From: Streptomyces sp. SS1-1
Lineage (GTDB): Bacteria; Actinomycetota; Actinomycetes; Streptomycetales; Streptomycetaceae
Assembly (NCBI RefSeq): GCF_008973465.1
Contig: NZ_WBXN01000004.1
Coordinates: 5,434,501-5,498,500, forward strand
DNA: 64,000 bases
Direction: 5' to 3'
In this document: piece by piece, positions 41,142 to 50,048 of the stretch
Layout: every line of letters begins with the position of its first letter
How positions within the stretch are numbered: the stretch's first letter is position 1
Made by a program: the position numbers and the translations under genes
The notes under the pieces: model-generated
What the model saw: only the letters and a program-made list of their open reading frames with translations
Told to the model about the DNA's origin: nothing
Databases searched by the model: none

Positions 41142-42485
41142 ATGGGTCACACGGCCACACCGGAGGCACAATCCGGCGGCCTCACCGCGACCGAGCACCG
41201 CCTGGCCAACGGCCTGCGCGTGGTGCTCTCCGAGGACCACCTCACGCCGGTCGCCGCGGTCTGCCTCTGGTACGACGTCGGCTCCCGCCACGAGGTCAAG
41301 GGCCGTACCGGACTCGCCCACCTCTTCGAGCACCTGATGTTCCAGGGGTCGAACAGCGTGAAGGGCACGGGCCACTTCGAACTCGTCCAGGGCGCGGGCG
41401 GCTCACCGAACGGCACCACCAGCTTCGAGCGCACCAACTACTTCGAGACCATGCCCGCCCACCAGCTGGAGCTCGCGCTCTGGCTGGAGGCCGACCGCAT
41501 GGGCAGCCTCCTGGTGGCGCTCGACGAGGAGGGCCTGGAGAACCAGCGCGACGTCGTGAAGAACGAGCGGCGCCAGCGCTACGACAACGTCCCGTACGGC
41601 ACCGCCTTCGAGCGCCTGACCGCGATGTCGTACCCCGACGGGCACCCCTACCACCACACGCCGATCGGCTCCATGGCCGACCTCGACGCGGCGAGCCTGG
41701 AGGACGCGCGCGCGTTCTTCCGCACCTACTACGCGCCGAACAACGCCGTGCTGTCGATCGTCGGCGACATCGACCCGGAGCAGACGCTGGCCTGGGTCGA
41801 GAAGTACTTCGGCTCCATCCCGGCGCACGACGGCAAGCCGGCCCCGCGGGACGGCTCGCTGCCCGACGTCATCGGCGAGGAGCTGCGCGAGGTCGTCGAG
41901 GAGAACGTCCCCGCGCGCGCGATGATGGCCGCCTACCGCCTGCCGAGCGACGGCACGCGCGAGTGCGACGCCGCCGACCTGGCGCTGACGGTCCTCGGCG
42001 GCGGCGAGTCCTCCCGCCTCTACAACCGGCTCGTGCGGCGCGACCGTACGGCCGTGGCGGCCGGTTTCGGCCTGCTGCGCCTGGCGGGCGCGCCCTCCCT
42101 CGGCTGGCTGGACGTGAAGACCTCCGGTGACGTCGAGGTGCCGGTGATCGAGGCCGCCGTCGACGAGGAGCTCGCCCGCTTCGCCGCGGAGGGCCCCACC
42201 GCCGAGGAGATGGAACGCGCGCAGGCCCAGCTGGAGCGCGAGTGGCTGGACCGGCTCGGCACCTGCGCCGGCCGCGCCGACGAACTGTGCCGGTACGCCG
42301 TCCTGTTCGGCGACCCGCAGCTCGCCTTCACCGCCGTGCAGCGCGTGCTCGACGTCACCGCCGAGGAGGTGCAGGCGGTCGCCCAGGCCCGGCTGCGCCC
42401 GGACAACCGCGCGGTGCTCGTGTACGAGCCGACCGCCGCCGAGGCCGACGAGACCACCGACGAGAACGAGGAGTCGGCGCAGTGA
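41142..42485 (+). CDS. M16 family zinc peptidase, catalytic subunit
   Basis: 447-aa insulinase/processing-peptidase-like protein. The inverted zinc motif H60-L-F-E63-H64 is intact, with the downstream Glu in ENQRDVVKNERRQ. Two M16 half-domains are present. Substrates would be unfolded or signal peptides in the cytoplasm. GGAAGG lies 11 bp before ATG 41142 and 5 bp before an in-frame TTG at 41136, so either start is possible. It overlaps the second M16 gene by 4 bp, implying a heterodimer. Confidence 0.92.
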   Translation: MGHTATPEAQSGGLTATEHRLANGLRVVLSEDHLTPVAAVCLWYDVGSRHEVKGRTGLAHLFEHLMFQGSNSVKGTGHFELVQGAGGSPNGTTSFERTNYFETMPAHQLELALWLEADRMGSLLVALDEEGLENQRDVVKNERRQRYDNVPYGTAFERLTAMSYPDGHPYHHTPIGSMADLDAASLEDARAFFRTYYAPNNAVLSIVGDIDPEQTLAWVEKYFGSIPAHDGKPAPRDGSLPDVIGEELREVVEENVPARAMMAAYRLPSDGTRECDAADLALTVLGGGESSRLYNRLVRRDRTAVAAGFGLLRLAGAPSLGWLDVKTSGDVEVPVIEAAVDEELARFAAEGPTAEEMERAQAQLEREWLDRLGTCAGRADELCRYAVLFGDPQLAFTAVQRVLDVTAEEVQAVAQARLRPDNRAVLVYEPTAAEADETTDENEESAQ

Positions 42486-43870
42486 CCGAACTCGCGAGCA
42501 TGGAGTTCCACCCGCAGCCCCAGGCCGGCGCGCCCCGGCCCTGGGCGTTCCCGGCCCCCGAGCGCGGCACCCTGGACAACGGCCTGACGGTCCTGCGCTG
42601 CCACCGCCCCGGCCAGCAGGTCGTCGCCGTCGAGGTCCTCCTCGACACGCCGCTCGACGCCGAGCCCGCGGGCCTGGACGGCATCGCCACGATCATGGCG
42701 CGCGCCCTGTCCGAGGGCACCGACAAGCACACCGCCGAGGAGTACGCGGCCGAGCTGGAGCGCTGCGGCGCCACCCTCGACGCGTACGCCGACCACCCCG
42801 GCGTCCGGGTCAGCCTGGAGGTGCCGGTCTCCCGGCTGCCGAAGGCGCTGGACCTGCTCGCCGACGCGCTCAGGGCGCCGCTGTTCGCCGACGCCGAGGT
42901 GGAGCGCCTGGTGCGCAACCGCCTCGACGAGATCCCGCACGAGCTGGCGAACCCGTCGCGCCGGGCGGCCAAGGAGCTGTCCCGGCAGCTGTTCCCGGCG
43001 TCCTCGCGCATGTCCCGCCCCCGCCAGGGCACCGAGGAGACCGTCGCCGGCATCGACTCCGCGGCCGTACGCGCGTTCTTCGAGCGGCATGTGCGCCCCG
43101 CCACCTCCACGGTCGTGGTCGTCGGCGACCTGACCGGCGTCGACCTGGACGCCCTGCTGGGCGACAGCCTGGGCGCCTGGACCGGTTCGCAGGCCGAGCC
43201 GCGGCCCGTCCCGCCGGTCACCGCGGACGACACCGGGCGGGTCGTCATCGTGGACCGCCCCGGAGCCGTGCAGACGCAGCTGCTGATCGGCCGGATCGGC
43301 CCCGACCGGCACGACCGCGTGTGGCCGGCGCAGGTCCTCGGCACGTACTGCCTCGGCGGCACGCTCACCTCCCGGCTGGACAAGGTCCTGCGCGAGGAGA
43401 AGGGCTATACCTACGGCGTGCGGGCGTTCGGGCAGGTCCTGCGCTCCGCGCCGGACGGCACCGGCGCCTCGATGCTCGCCATCACCGGCTCCGTCGACAC
43501 GCCCAACACCGGCCCCGCCCTGGACGACCTGTGGACCGTCCTGCGCGGGATCGCCGCCGACGGACTCACCGACGCCGAGCGGGACTTCGCCGTGCAGAAC
43601 CTGGTCGGGGTGGCGCCGCTGAAGTACGAGACGGCCGCCGCCGTGGCGAGCACGCTGGCCGACCAGGTGGAGCAGCACCTCCCCGACGACTTCCAGGCGA
43701 CGCTGTACCAGCAGCTCGCCGCCACCGGCACCGTCGAGGCCACCGCCGCGGTCGTCAGCGCCTTCCCGGCGGACCGTCTCGTCACGGTCCTCGTCGGCGA
43801 CGCGTCGGCGATCCGGGAGCCCGTCGAGGCCCTCGGCATCGGCGAAGTCACCGTCGTGACGGCCGACTAG
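42482..43870 (+). CDS. M16 family peptidase-like protein, non-catalytic subunit
   Basis: 462 aa. It has the M16 fold (GTLDNGLTVLRCHRPGQQ at the start, later EKGYTYGVRAFGQ), but HxxEH is replaced: the equivalent stretch reads IATIMARALSEGT, with no zinc ligands. It should pair with the upstream catalytic protein, supplying the arginine/tyrosine substrate-binding half, as in mitochondrial processing peptidase alpha. GTG overlaps the previous stop by 4 bp (GTGA). A perfect terminator follows. Confidence 0.92.
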   Translation: MTELASMEFHPQPQAGAPRPWAFPAPERGTLDNGLTVLRCHRPGQQVVAVEVLLDTPLDAEPAGLDGIATIMARALSEGTDKHTAEEYAAELERCGATLDAYADHPGVRVSLEVPVSRLPKALDLLADALRAPLFADAEVERLVRNRLDEIPHELANPSRRAAKELSRQLFPASSRMSRPRQGTEETVAGIDSAAVRAFFERHVRPATSTVVVVGDLTGVDLDALLGDSLGAWTGSQAEPRPVPPVTADDTGRVVIVDRPGAVQTQLLIGRIGPDRHDRVWPAQVLGTYCLGGTLTSRLDKVLREEKGYTYGVRAFGQVLRSAPDGTGASMLAITGSVDTPNTGPALDDLWTVLRGIAADGLTDAERDFAVQNLVGVAPLKYETAAAVASTLADQVEQHLPDDFQATLYQQLAATGTVEATAAVVSAFPADRLVTVLVGDASAIREPVEALGIGEVTVVTAD

Positions 43871-43894
43871 AGCACCGGCCCGTCCCGCGCGCGG

Positions 43895-43930
43895 GGGAGC
43901 CCTGGTGACGGCAACGTCACCAGGGCTCCC
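43895..43930. terminator. Terminator of the M16 peptidase operon
   Basis: A perfect 16-bp stem GGGAGCCCTGGTGACG closes on the tetraloop GCAA, 24 bp after the stop and followed by TTAT. GCAA is a GNRA loop, very stable. Confidence 0.9.
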
Positions 43931-43998
43931 TTATGCCCGAATTGGGGCGGAGGCGGCCTGTCTGCCCTGTGGGATGCGCTACAAAAGCCGCGTTCCGT

Positions 43999-44028
43999 TT
44001 GGGAATTGAACACTGTCCCGCTTAGCGT
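43999..44028 (+). promoter_or_regulatory. Candidate promoter of the M23 peptidase transcript
   Basis: TTGGGA (43999–44004) and TAGCGT (44023–44028) are 18 bp apart, about 50 bp before the riboswitch begins. Confidence 0.45.
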
Positions 44029-44078
44029 CTTCCGGGCTGTTCGTCAGGCAGTGCGCCGCGCCCGCGGCACCGGACAGT

Positions 44079-44224
44079 CATCGCCGAGTCCCCGTATGGC
44101 GCGAGCCAGGGGAGCCGGGGACCCACCGCAGTCCCTGGGGTGAATCGGACGCCCGCGCAGCCGCGAGGGGGTCCGTAGGAGACCTTCCTGCTCCGAACCC
44201 GTCAGCTAACCCGGTAGGCGAGAG
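44079..44224 (+). promoter_or_regulatory. c-di-AMP riboswitch (ydaO–yuaA type)
   Basis: The leader contains the conserved blocks of the ydaO aptamer in order: ATCGCCGAGTCCCCG, AGCCGGGGACCCA, GGGGTGAATC, and the diagnostic 3' part CCGAACCCGTCAGCTAACCC followed by GGTAGGCG. It precedes an M23 cell-wall peptidase gene, the typical Streptomyces target, where high c-di-AMP turns expression off. The boundaries are approximate. Confidence 0.9.
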
Positions 44225-44247
44225 GGAAGGAAAGGACCAGCCACCAC

Positions 44248-45033
44248 ATGGCGTTCAGCTGCGCCACGGGGAAGAACCGCCCCTCCGGGAAGCACCGCAA
44301 GCCCGGCCGGTTCGAGCGCACCACGGCCCGTGCGGCCGGTGTCGCCGCCCTCACCGCCACCGGCGTCGTGGGCACCCTCGCCGCCCCCGCGCTGGCCGCC
44401 GAGCCCGCCGCGGAGCAGACCGGTCTCATCCCGGTCGTCGCCGTCGAGGACTCCATCGCCACCCAGATCGACGCGCAGGCCGCCGCCCAGGAGCGGGCCG
44501 CCGCCGAGGCCGCGGCCCTCAAGCAGGCCGCCCAGGAGGCCGCGCGCCACAAGGCCGCCGAGAAGGCCAAGCAGGAGCGGGAGGCCAAGGAGCGCGCCGC
44601 GCGGGAGGCCGAGCGCAAGCGCCTGCTGTCCTACGTCGCCCCGATCGCCGGGTCGTACGTGTCGACCTCCTACCAGTCCGGCGGTGGCCTCTGGTCCTCC
44701 GGCAGCCACACCGGCATCGACTTCCACGCCGCCAGCGGCACCTCGGTGCACGCGGTCGGCGCCGGCACCGTCGTCGAGGCCGGCTGGGGCGGGGCCTACG
44801 GCAACAACGTCGTGATCAAGATGAACGACGGCACCTACACCCAGTACGGGCACCTGTCGTCGATCGGCGTCTCGGTGGGCCAGACGGTCACCCCCGGCCA
44901 GCAGATCGGCCTGTCCGGCGCCACCGGCAACGTCACGGGCCCGCATCTGCACTTCGAGGCGCGCACCACCGCCGAGTACGGCTCCGACATCGACCCGGTC
45001 GGCTATCTGCGCTCGCACGGCGTCGCGCTCTGA
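44248..45033 (+). CDS. Secreted M23 (LytM) peptidoglycan endopeptidase
   Basis: 261-aa muralytic enzyme. Signal peptide in residues ~25–51 (twin-Arg-free, ending ALAAEP), an Ala/Glu/Lys coiled coil (~75–130), then the LytM domain with zinc ligands in SHTGIDFHA and the catalytic HLHFE. It cuts peptide cross-links during growth or germination. The riboswitch directly upstream ties its synthesis to c-di-AMP and thus to wall or osmotic state. The ATG follows GGAAGGAAAGG. A hairpin terminates the gene 22 bp downstream. Confidence 0.94.
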   Translation: MAFSCATGKNRPSGKHRKPGRFERTTARAAGVAALTATGVVGTLAAPALAAEPAAEQTGLIPVVAVEDSIATQIDAQAAAQERAAAEAAALKQAAQEAARHKAAEKAKQEREAKERAAREAERKRLLSYVAPIAGSYVSTSYQSGGGLWSSGSHTGIDFHAASGTSVHAVGAGTVVEAGWGGAYGNNVVIKMNDGTYTQYGHLSSIGVSVGQTVTPGQQIGLSGATGNVTGPHLHFEARTTAEYGSDIDPVGYLRSHGVAL

Positions 45034-45055
45034 CGCGCCCGTCCGCCTTAACGTG

Positions 45056-45080
45056 GCCCCGGCTCCCGAGCCGGGGCTTT
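45056..45080. terminator. M23 peptidase terminator
   Basis: GCCCCGGCT and AGCCGGGGC pair over 9 bp around CCCG and are followed by TTT. Confidence 0.8.
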
Positions 45081-45217
45081 CGGTCTTTCTGGACAAGGAC
45101 TGTCCAAAAAATATCCATGGATTCCGGCCCGCCGTCGGAAATTCACGCTTCTTGCCATAGAGTCGCTGAACACACGTCATTCGTCGACGTTTCACGGGGA
45201 TTAAGGCGGAGGTCGGC

Positions 45218-45913
45218 ATGCGTATTCCGGCGCACTCGGTGTGCACCGCGATCCGGGACGACATCGTCGCCGGTGTCCTGGAGCGCGGCGGCCGGCTCAC
45301 GGAGGAGGTCCTCGCCCGCCGCTACGGCGTCTCCCGTGTCCCCGTGCGCGAGGCGCTGCGCACCCTGGAGGCGGAGGGCTTCGTCGTGACCCGACGGCAC
45401 GCGGGCGCGTGCGTGGCCGAGCCCACCGAGCAGGAGGCGGCCGACGTCCTGGAGATGCGCACCCTGCTGGAGCCGCTCGGCGCCGCACGGGCCGCCCAGC
45501 GGCGCACCGAGGCCCATCTGAAGGTGCTGCGGGGCCTGGTCAGGCTGGGTCAGGAGCGGGCCAGGCGGGGCAACAGCGAGGATCTGCGCTCGCTGGGCGG
45601 CTGGTTCCACGAGACGCTGGCCCAGGCCTCGGGCAGCACCGCGCTCACCTCGACGCTGACCCAGCTGCGGCACAAGATCGCCTGGATGTACGCCGTGGAG
45701 GCGTCCGCCGACCCCGTGGAGTCCTGGGCGGAGCACGGCGCGATCGTGGACGCGGTGGCGCGCGGCGACGGCGAACGCGCCCGCGCGCTCACCGCCCTGC
45801 ACACCGAGCGCGGGCTGTCCGCGCACCGGCTGCGCTTCGGCTCCGGGGGCGAGCGCGCGGAGCGTGTGAGGAATTCGCAACATGCCGTAAACATGCCGAG
45901 CCTGCGGAATTAA
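45218..45913 (+). CDS. GntR family regulator (FadR/FCD subfamily)
   Basis: 231 aa. N-terminal winged helix (LTEEVLARRYGVSRVPVREA, LRTLEAEGFVV) and a C-terminal FCD domain with the metal/ligand residues in LEMRTLLEP and WFHETLAQASG. ATG at 45218 follows GGAGG. Typical targets are carbon-source or amino-acid use genes. It lies next to ptsH (convergent), but I see no operator to connect them. Confidence 0.9.
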   Translation: MRIPAHSVCTAIRDDIVAGVLERGGRLTEEVLARRYGVSRVPVREALRTLEAEGFVVTRRHAGACVAEPTEQEAADVLEMRTLLEPLGAARAAQRRTEAHLKVLRGLVRLGQERARRGNSEDLRSLGGWFHETLAQASGSTALTSTLTQLRHKIAWMYAVEASADPVESWAEHGAIVDAVARGDGERARALTALHTERGLSAHRLRFGSGGERAERVRNSQHAVNMPSLRN

Positions 45914-46049
45914 CACAGGCGCCGTATACAAAGAAGAGCAATTCCGGGGCGGCGCATTCATGCTGCCCTTTTTTGACTGTCCGGGGTAATTCAGGTGCCG
46001 TCGTGGCGCCGCCGCCGTGAAATTCCACGCGAGCCCGGCCCGGAAAGAC

Positions 46050-46084
46050 GAAGCCGCGCCCGCCGGAAAGGCGGACGCGGCTTC
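46050..46084. terminator. Terminator for ptsH
   Basis: GAAGCCGCG and CGCGGCTTC with CCGCC/GGCGG form a 15-bp stem with one mismatch around GGAAA, 31 bp beyond the ptsH stop on its strand. It could also serve the converging GntR gene. Confidence 0.75.
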
Positions 46085-46114
46085 CGTGCCGTGCGGGAGA
46101 CCCGCTCGGGCCAC

Positions 46115-46396
46115 TCAGACCGTCTCGGGCAGTTCCTCGAGGCCCTCGGCGACCAGCTTGGCCAGACGGTCGAGGGCGGCGTCCGCACCCTCGGCGTCGG
46201 AGGCGAGGACGATCTCCTCGCCGCCCTGGGCGCCCAGGCCCAGGACCGCCAGCATCGAGGCCGCGTTGACGGGGTTGCCGTCGGCCTTGGCGATGGTCAC
46301 CGGGACGCCTGTGGCCGTGGCGGCCCGGACGAAGATGGAGGCGGGGCGGGCGTGGAGACCCTCGGCCCAGCCGACGTTGACGCGGCGCTCAGCCAT
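46115..46396 (-). CDS. ptsH: Phosphocarrier protein HPr
   Basis: 93-aa cytoplasmic carrier that takes phosphate from enzyme I and passes it to sugar-specific PTS enzymes. His15 lies in GLHARPAS and the regulatory-site equivalent Ser47 in NAASMLAVLGLG. Normal family length. No other PTS gene is nearby, as usual for Streptomyces ptsH. Confidence 0.98.
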   Translation of the reverse strand: MAERRVNVGWAEGLHARPASIFVRAATATGVPVTIAKADGNPVNAASMLAVLGLGAQGGEEIVLASDAEGADAALDRLAKLVAEGLEELPETV

Positions 46397-46550
46397 GTGT
46401 TGCTGCCCTTCGGTGTTCAGGGTTGTCTAGACCAGTTTCACACATTGGGGGCGCCCGATGGAACGGCCCGCGCGCCCCTGCCTCGACGACCGCCGCACCC
46501 CGCCGGACGTCGGGAACAGCCTGCCTCGCGCCGGTGTCGTACGCGAGCCG

Positions 46551-46556
46551 TAACCT
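46551..46556 (+). promoter_or_regulatory. -10 element of a leaderless promoter (Pat gene)
   Basis: TAACCT ends 6 bp before the ATG at 46563, with no Shine-Dalgarno sequence between. Confidence 0.6.
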
Positions 46557-46562
46557 GGCCCC

Positions 46563-49409
46563 ATGCAGAGCGCCTCGGACCGGCACGTGTACCCCGCCCA
46601 CTGGGAAGCCGACGTGGTGCTGCGCGACGGCGGCACCGCGCGCATCCGGCCCATCACCGTCGACGACGCCGAGCGCCTGGTCAGCTTCTACGAACAGGTG
46701 TCCGACGAATCGAAGTACTACCGCTTCTTCGCGCCCTACCCGCGCCTGTCCGCCAAGGACGTCCGCCGCTTCACCCACCACGACTTCGTGGACCGGGTGG
46801 GACTCGCGGCCACGATCGGCGGCGACTTCATCGCCACCGTGCGGTACGACCGCATCGGCGCCGACGGGGCGCCCGCGTCCGCCCCCGCCGACGAGGCCGA
46901 GGTCGCCTTCCTCGTCCAGGACGCCCACCAGGGACGCGGCGTCGCCTCCGCCCTGCTCGAACACATCGCGGCGGTCGCCCGGGAGCGCGGCATACGCCGG
47001 TTCGCCGCCGAGGTGCTGCCCGCCAACACCAAGATGATCAAGGTGTTCACGGACGCCGGGTACACCCAGAAGCGCAGCTTCGAGGACGGCGTCGTCCGCC
47101 TGGAGTTCGACCTGGAGCCCACCGACCGCTCGCTCGCCGTGCAGTACGCGCGCGAGCAGCGCGCCGAGGCCCGGTCCGTGCAGCGCCTCCTCGTGCCCGG
47201 CTCCGTCGCCGTCGTCGGCGTCGGCCGCACCCCCGGCGGCGTCGGCCGAGGCGTCCTCGGCAACATCACGGACGCCGGGTTCACCGGCCGGGTGTACGCG
47301 GTGAACAAGGCGTTCCCGAAGGACCTGGAGGAGATCGACGGGGTGCCCGCGCACCGGTCCGTGCGCGAGATCGAGGAGCAGGTCGACCTCGCGGTCGTCG
47401 CCGTCCCCGCCGAGCAGGTGCCCGAGGTCGTCGCCGAGTGCGGCGCCCACGGCGTCCAGGGACTGGTCGTCCTCGCCGCCGGATACGCCGAGAGCGGCCC
47501 CGAGGGGCGCGAGCGGCAGCGCGCGCTCGTACGGCAGGCCCGCAGCTACGGCATGCGGATCATCGGCCCCAACGCCTTCGGCGTCATCAACACCTCCGAC
47601 CGGGTCCGGCTGAACGCCTCCCTCGCCCCCGAGACGCCCCGCCCCGGCCGGATCGGGCTGTTCGCCCAGTCCGGCGCCATCGGCATCGCCCTGCTCTCCC
47701 GACTGCACCGCCGCGGCGGCGGCGTCACCGGCGTCACCGGCGTGTCCACGTTCGTCTCCTCCGGCAACCGCGCCGACGTCAGCGGCAACGACGTCCTGCA
47801 GTACTGGTACGACGACCCCGACACCGACGTCGCCCTCATGTACCTGGAGTCCATCGGCAACCCCCGCAAGTTCACCCGCCTCGCCCGGCGCACGGCGGCG
47901 GCCAAACCCCTCGTCGTGGTCCAGGGCGCCCGGCACGGCGGCGCCGCCCCGCAGGGCCACACGGTCCGCGTCACCCGCCTGCCGCACGCCACCGTGTCCG
48001 CGCTGCTCCGCCAGGCCGGCGTGATCCGCGTCGACACCATCACCGAGCTGGTCGACGCCGGACTGCTGCTCGCCCGCCAGCCGCTGCCCGCCGGACCCCG
48101 CGTGGCCATCCTCGGCAACTCGGAGTCGCTCGGCCTGCTCACCTACGACGCCTGCCTCGCCGAGGGCCTGCGCCCCCTGCCACCGCTCGACCTCACGACC
48201 CAGGCGTCGGCCGCCGACTTCCACGCCGCCCTGTCGCACGCGCTCGCCGACGACACCTGCGACGCCGTCGTCGTCACGGCGATCCCGGCCATCGGAGACG
48301 CCTCCACCGGGGACGCCGAGCTCGCCGAGGCCCTGCGGTCGGCGGCCGAGCGGGTGCCGGGCAAGCCGGTCCTAGTCGTCCACGTGGAGCTGGGCGGACT
48401 GGCAGAGGCCCTGTCGGCGGCGGCCAGCACCGCGCCCCAGACCGGCACCACGCTCCGAGGCTCCGTGCCCCGCCCGCACCCCGTCCGCCCCCTGGACTTC
48501 CCGGCGGAAGCGCCGCCCGGACCGGACGGCGACCCCGGCGGCTCACCGCGGCTGATCCCCGCCTACCCGGCCGCCGAACGGGCCGTCCGCGCGCTCGGCG
48601 AGGCCGTCAAGTACGCCCAGTGGCGGCGCGAGGCCGCTGAGCCCGGCCGTGTCCCCGAGTACGACGACATCGACGAGAAGGGCGCCGCACAGCTGATCGA
48701 CCGGCTGCTCGCGCGCGGCCAGGGCCTCACGCTCGGCACCGACGACACCTGCGAGCTGCTCGGCCGGTACGGCGTCCATGTGCACCGCGCCCTGCACGCA
48801 CCCACCGCCGACGCGGCCGTGGAAGCCGCCGGGACGCTCGGCTACCCCGTCGCCCTCAAGGCCACCGCGCCCCATCTGCGGCACCGCGCCGACCTCGGCG
48901 GAGTCCGCCTCGACCTCGCGGACGAGGAGCAACTGCGACGGGCGTACACCGAGTTGGCCGAGCTGTTCGGCAAGCCGGAGGAGCTCAGGCCGGTCGTGCA
49001 GCGCATGGCGCCGCGCGGCGTGGACACCGTCGTTCGGGCCGTCATCGACCCGGCGGCCGGTGCCGTGCTGTCCTTCGGGCTCGCCGGCGCCGCCTCCCAG
49101 CTGCTCGGCGACATGGCGCACCGCCTGGTCCCGGTCACCGACCGCGACGCCGCCTCGCTCGTCCGCGCCATCCGCACCGCCCCGCTGCTGTTCGGCTGGC
49201 GGGGCTCCGCGCCCGTGGACACCCCGGCCCTGGAGGAGCTGCTGCTGCGGGTGTCCCGCCTCGTCCACGACCACCCCGAGGTCGTCGCCGTCACCCTGGA
49301 GCCGGTGGTCGTCGCCGCGCACGGGCTGAGCGTCCTCGGGGCCTCCGTGCGGCTCGCGCCGCCGCCCGCCCGCGACGACCTCGGGCCCCGGACCCTGCCT
49401 GCCTACTGA
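46563..49409 (+). CDS. Pat-type protein acetyltransferase: GNAT fused to NDP-forming acyl-CoA synthetase domains
   Basis: 948 aa. Residues ~15–185 are a GNAT acetyltransferase (EVAFLVQDAHQGRGVASALL is the acetyl-CoA loop). Then come the CoA-binding and ligase domains of an ADP-forming acyl-CoA synthetase (VAVVGVGRTPGGVGRGVLGN, IGLFAQSGAIGIALL) and a C-terminal ATP-grasp. Such proteins acetylate and inactivate acetyl-CoA synthetase. The GNAT-first order is the actinobacterial arrangement, opposite to enterobacterial Pat. The ligase part lacks an obvious catalytic His (GNSESLG region), suggesting a sensory role. Confidence 0.9.
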   Translation: MQSASDRHVYPAHWEADVVLRDGGTARIRPITVDDAERLVSFYEQVSDESKYYRFFAPYPRLSAKDVRRFTHHDFVDRVGLAATIGGDFIATVRYDRIGADGAPASAPADEAEVAFLVQDAHQGRGVASALLEHIAAVARERGIRRFAAEVLPANTKMIKVFTDAGYTQKRSFEDGVVRLEFDLEPTDRSLAVQYAREQRAEARSVQRLLVPGSVAVVGVGRTPGGVGRGVLGNITDAGFTGRVYAVNKAFPKDLEEIDGVPAHRSVREIEEQVDLAVVAVPAEQVPEVVAECGAHGVQGLVVLAAGYAESGPEGRERQRALVRQARSYGMRIIGPNAFGVINTSDRVRLNASLAPETPRPGRIGLFAQSGAIGIALLSRLHRRGGGVTGVTGVSTFVSSGNRADVSGNDVLQYWYDDPDTDVALMYLESIGNPRKFTRLARRTAAAKPLVVVQGARHGGAAPQGHTVRVTRLPHATVSALLRQAGVIRVDTITELVDAGLLLARQPLPAGPRVAILGNSESLGLLTYDACLAEGLRPLPPLDLTTQASAADFHAALSHALADDTCDAVVVTAIPAIGDASTGDAELAEALRSAAERVPGKPVLVVHVELGGLAEALSAAASTAPQTGTTLRGSVPRPHPVRPLDFPAEAPPGPDGDPGGSPRLIPAYPAAERAVRALGEAVKYAQWRREAAEPGRVPEYDDIDEKGAAQLIDRLLARGQGLTLGTDDTCELLGRYGVHVHRALHAPTADAAVEAAGTLGYPVALKATAPHLRHRADLGGVRLDLADEEQLRRAYTELAELFGKPEELRPVVQRMAPRGVDTVVRAVIDPAAGAVLSFGLAGAASQLLGDMAHRLVPVTDRDAASLVRAIRTAPLLFGWRGSAPVDTPALEELLLRVSRLVHDHPEVVAVTLEPVVVAAHGLSVLGASVRLAPPPARDDLGPRTLPAY

Positions 49410-49448
49410 GACGACGGTGACCGGTGCCTCGCAGTCGGTGCACCCCCG

Positions 49449-49454
49449 TAGGAT
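49449..49454 (+). promoter_or_regulatory. -10 element of a leaderless promoter (DUF5998 gene)
   Basis: TAGGAT ends 6 bp before the ATG at 49461. Confidence 0.65.
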
Positions 49455-49460
49455 GGCGTC

Positions 49461-50048
49461 ATGGCCAAGACCAGTACGACGACCCAGGGGCTGCGTGCGG
49501 CGATCGAGCGCAGCGGCTACTACCCGGCCCTCGTGGCCGAGGCGGTGGAGGCCGCCGTGGGCGGCGAGCCCATCCGGTCGTACCTGGTCCACCAGGAGAC
49601 GACGTTCGACCAGAACGAGGTGCGCCGGCACGTGACCGTGCTGGTCCTCACCCACAACCGCTTCATCGTCAGCCACACCGACGAGCAGGCCGCCGACAGC
49701 ACCTCCCCGACGCCGTACGCCACGACGTCCACCGAGTCGGTCAAGCTCGGCCGGATCTCGTCGGTCGTCGTCAGCCGCGTCGTCGCCAACCCCGAGCAGT
49801 ACACCCCGGGCACCCTGCCCCGCGAGATCGTCCTCACCATCGGCTGGGGCGCCGTCTCCCGCATCGACCTGGAGCCCGCCGCCTGCGGCGACCCCAACTG
49901 CGAGGCCGACCACGGCTACACGGGCAGCTCCACGGCCGACGACCTCAGCCTGCGCGTCAGCGAGGCCGGTGACGGCCCGGAGACCGTCCGCCAGGCCCTC
50001 CTCTTCGCCCAGTCCCTCTCCGAGGCGACCGCGGACGTCGCCCGCTGA
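49461..50048 (+). CDS. DUF5998 family protein
   Basis: 195-aa cytoplasmic protein of unknown function. TTQGLRAAIERSGYYPALVA and HVTVLVLTHNRFIVSHTDE are family signatures; a CGDPNCEADHGYTG segment could bind metal. The gene is leaderless and its stop overlaps the phosphodiesterase start by one base (TGATG), so the two form a conserved, translationally coupled pair. Confidence 0.82.
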   Translation: MAKTSTTTQGLRAAIERSGYYPALVAEAVEAAVGGEPIRSYLVHQETTFDQNEVRRHVTVLVLTHNRFIVSHTDEQAADSTSPTPYATTSTESVKLGRISSVVVSRVVANPEQYTPGTLPREIVLTIGWGAVSRIDLEPAACGDPNCEADHGYTGSSTADDLSLRVSEAGDGPETVRQALLFAQSLSEATADVAR

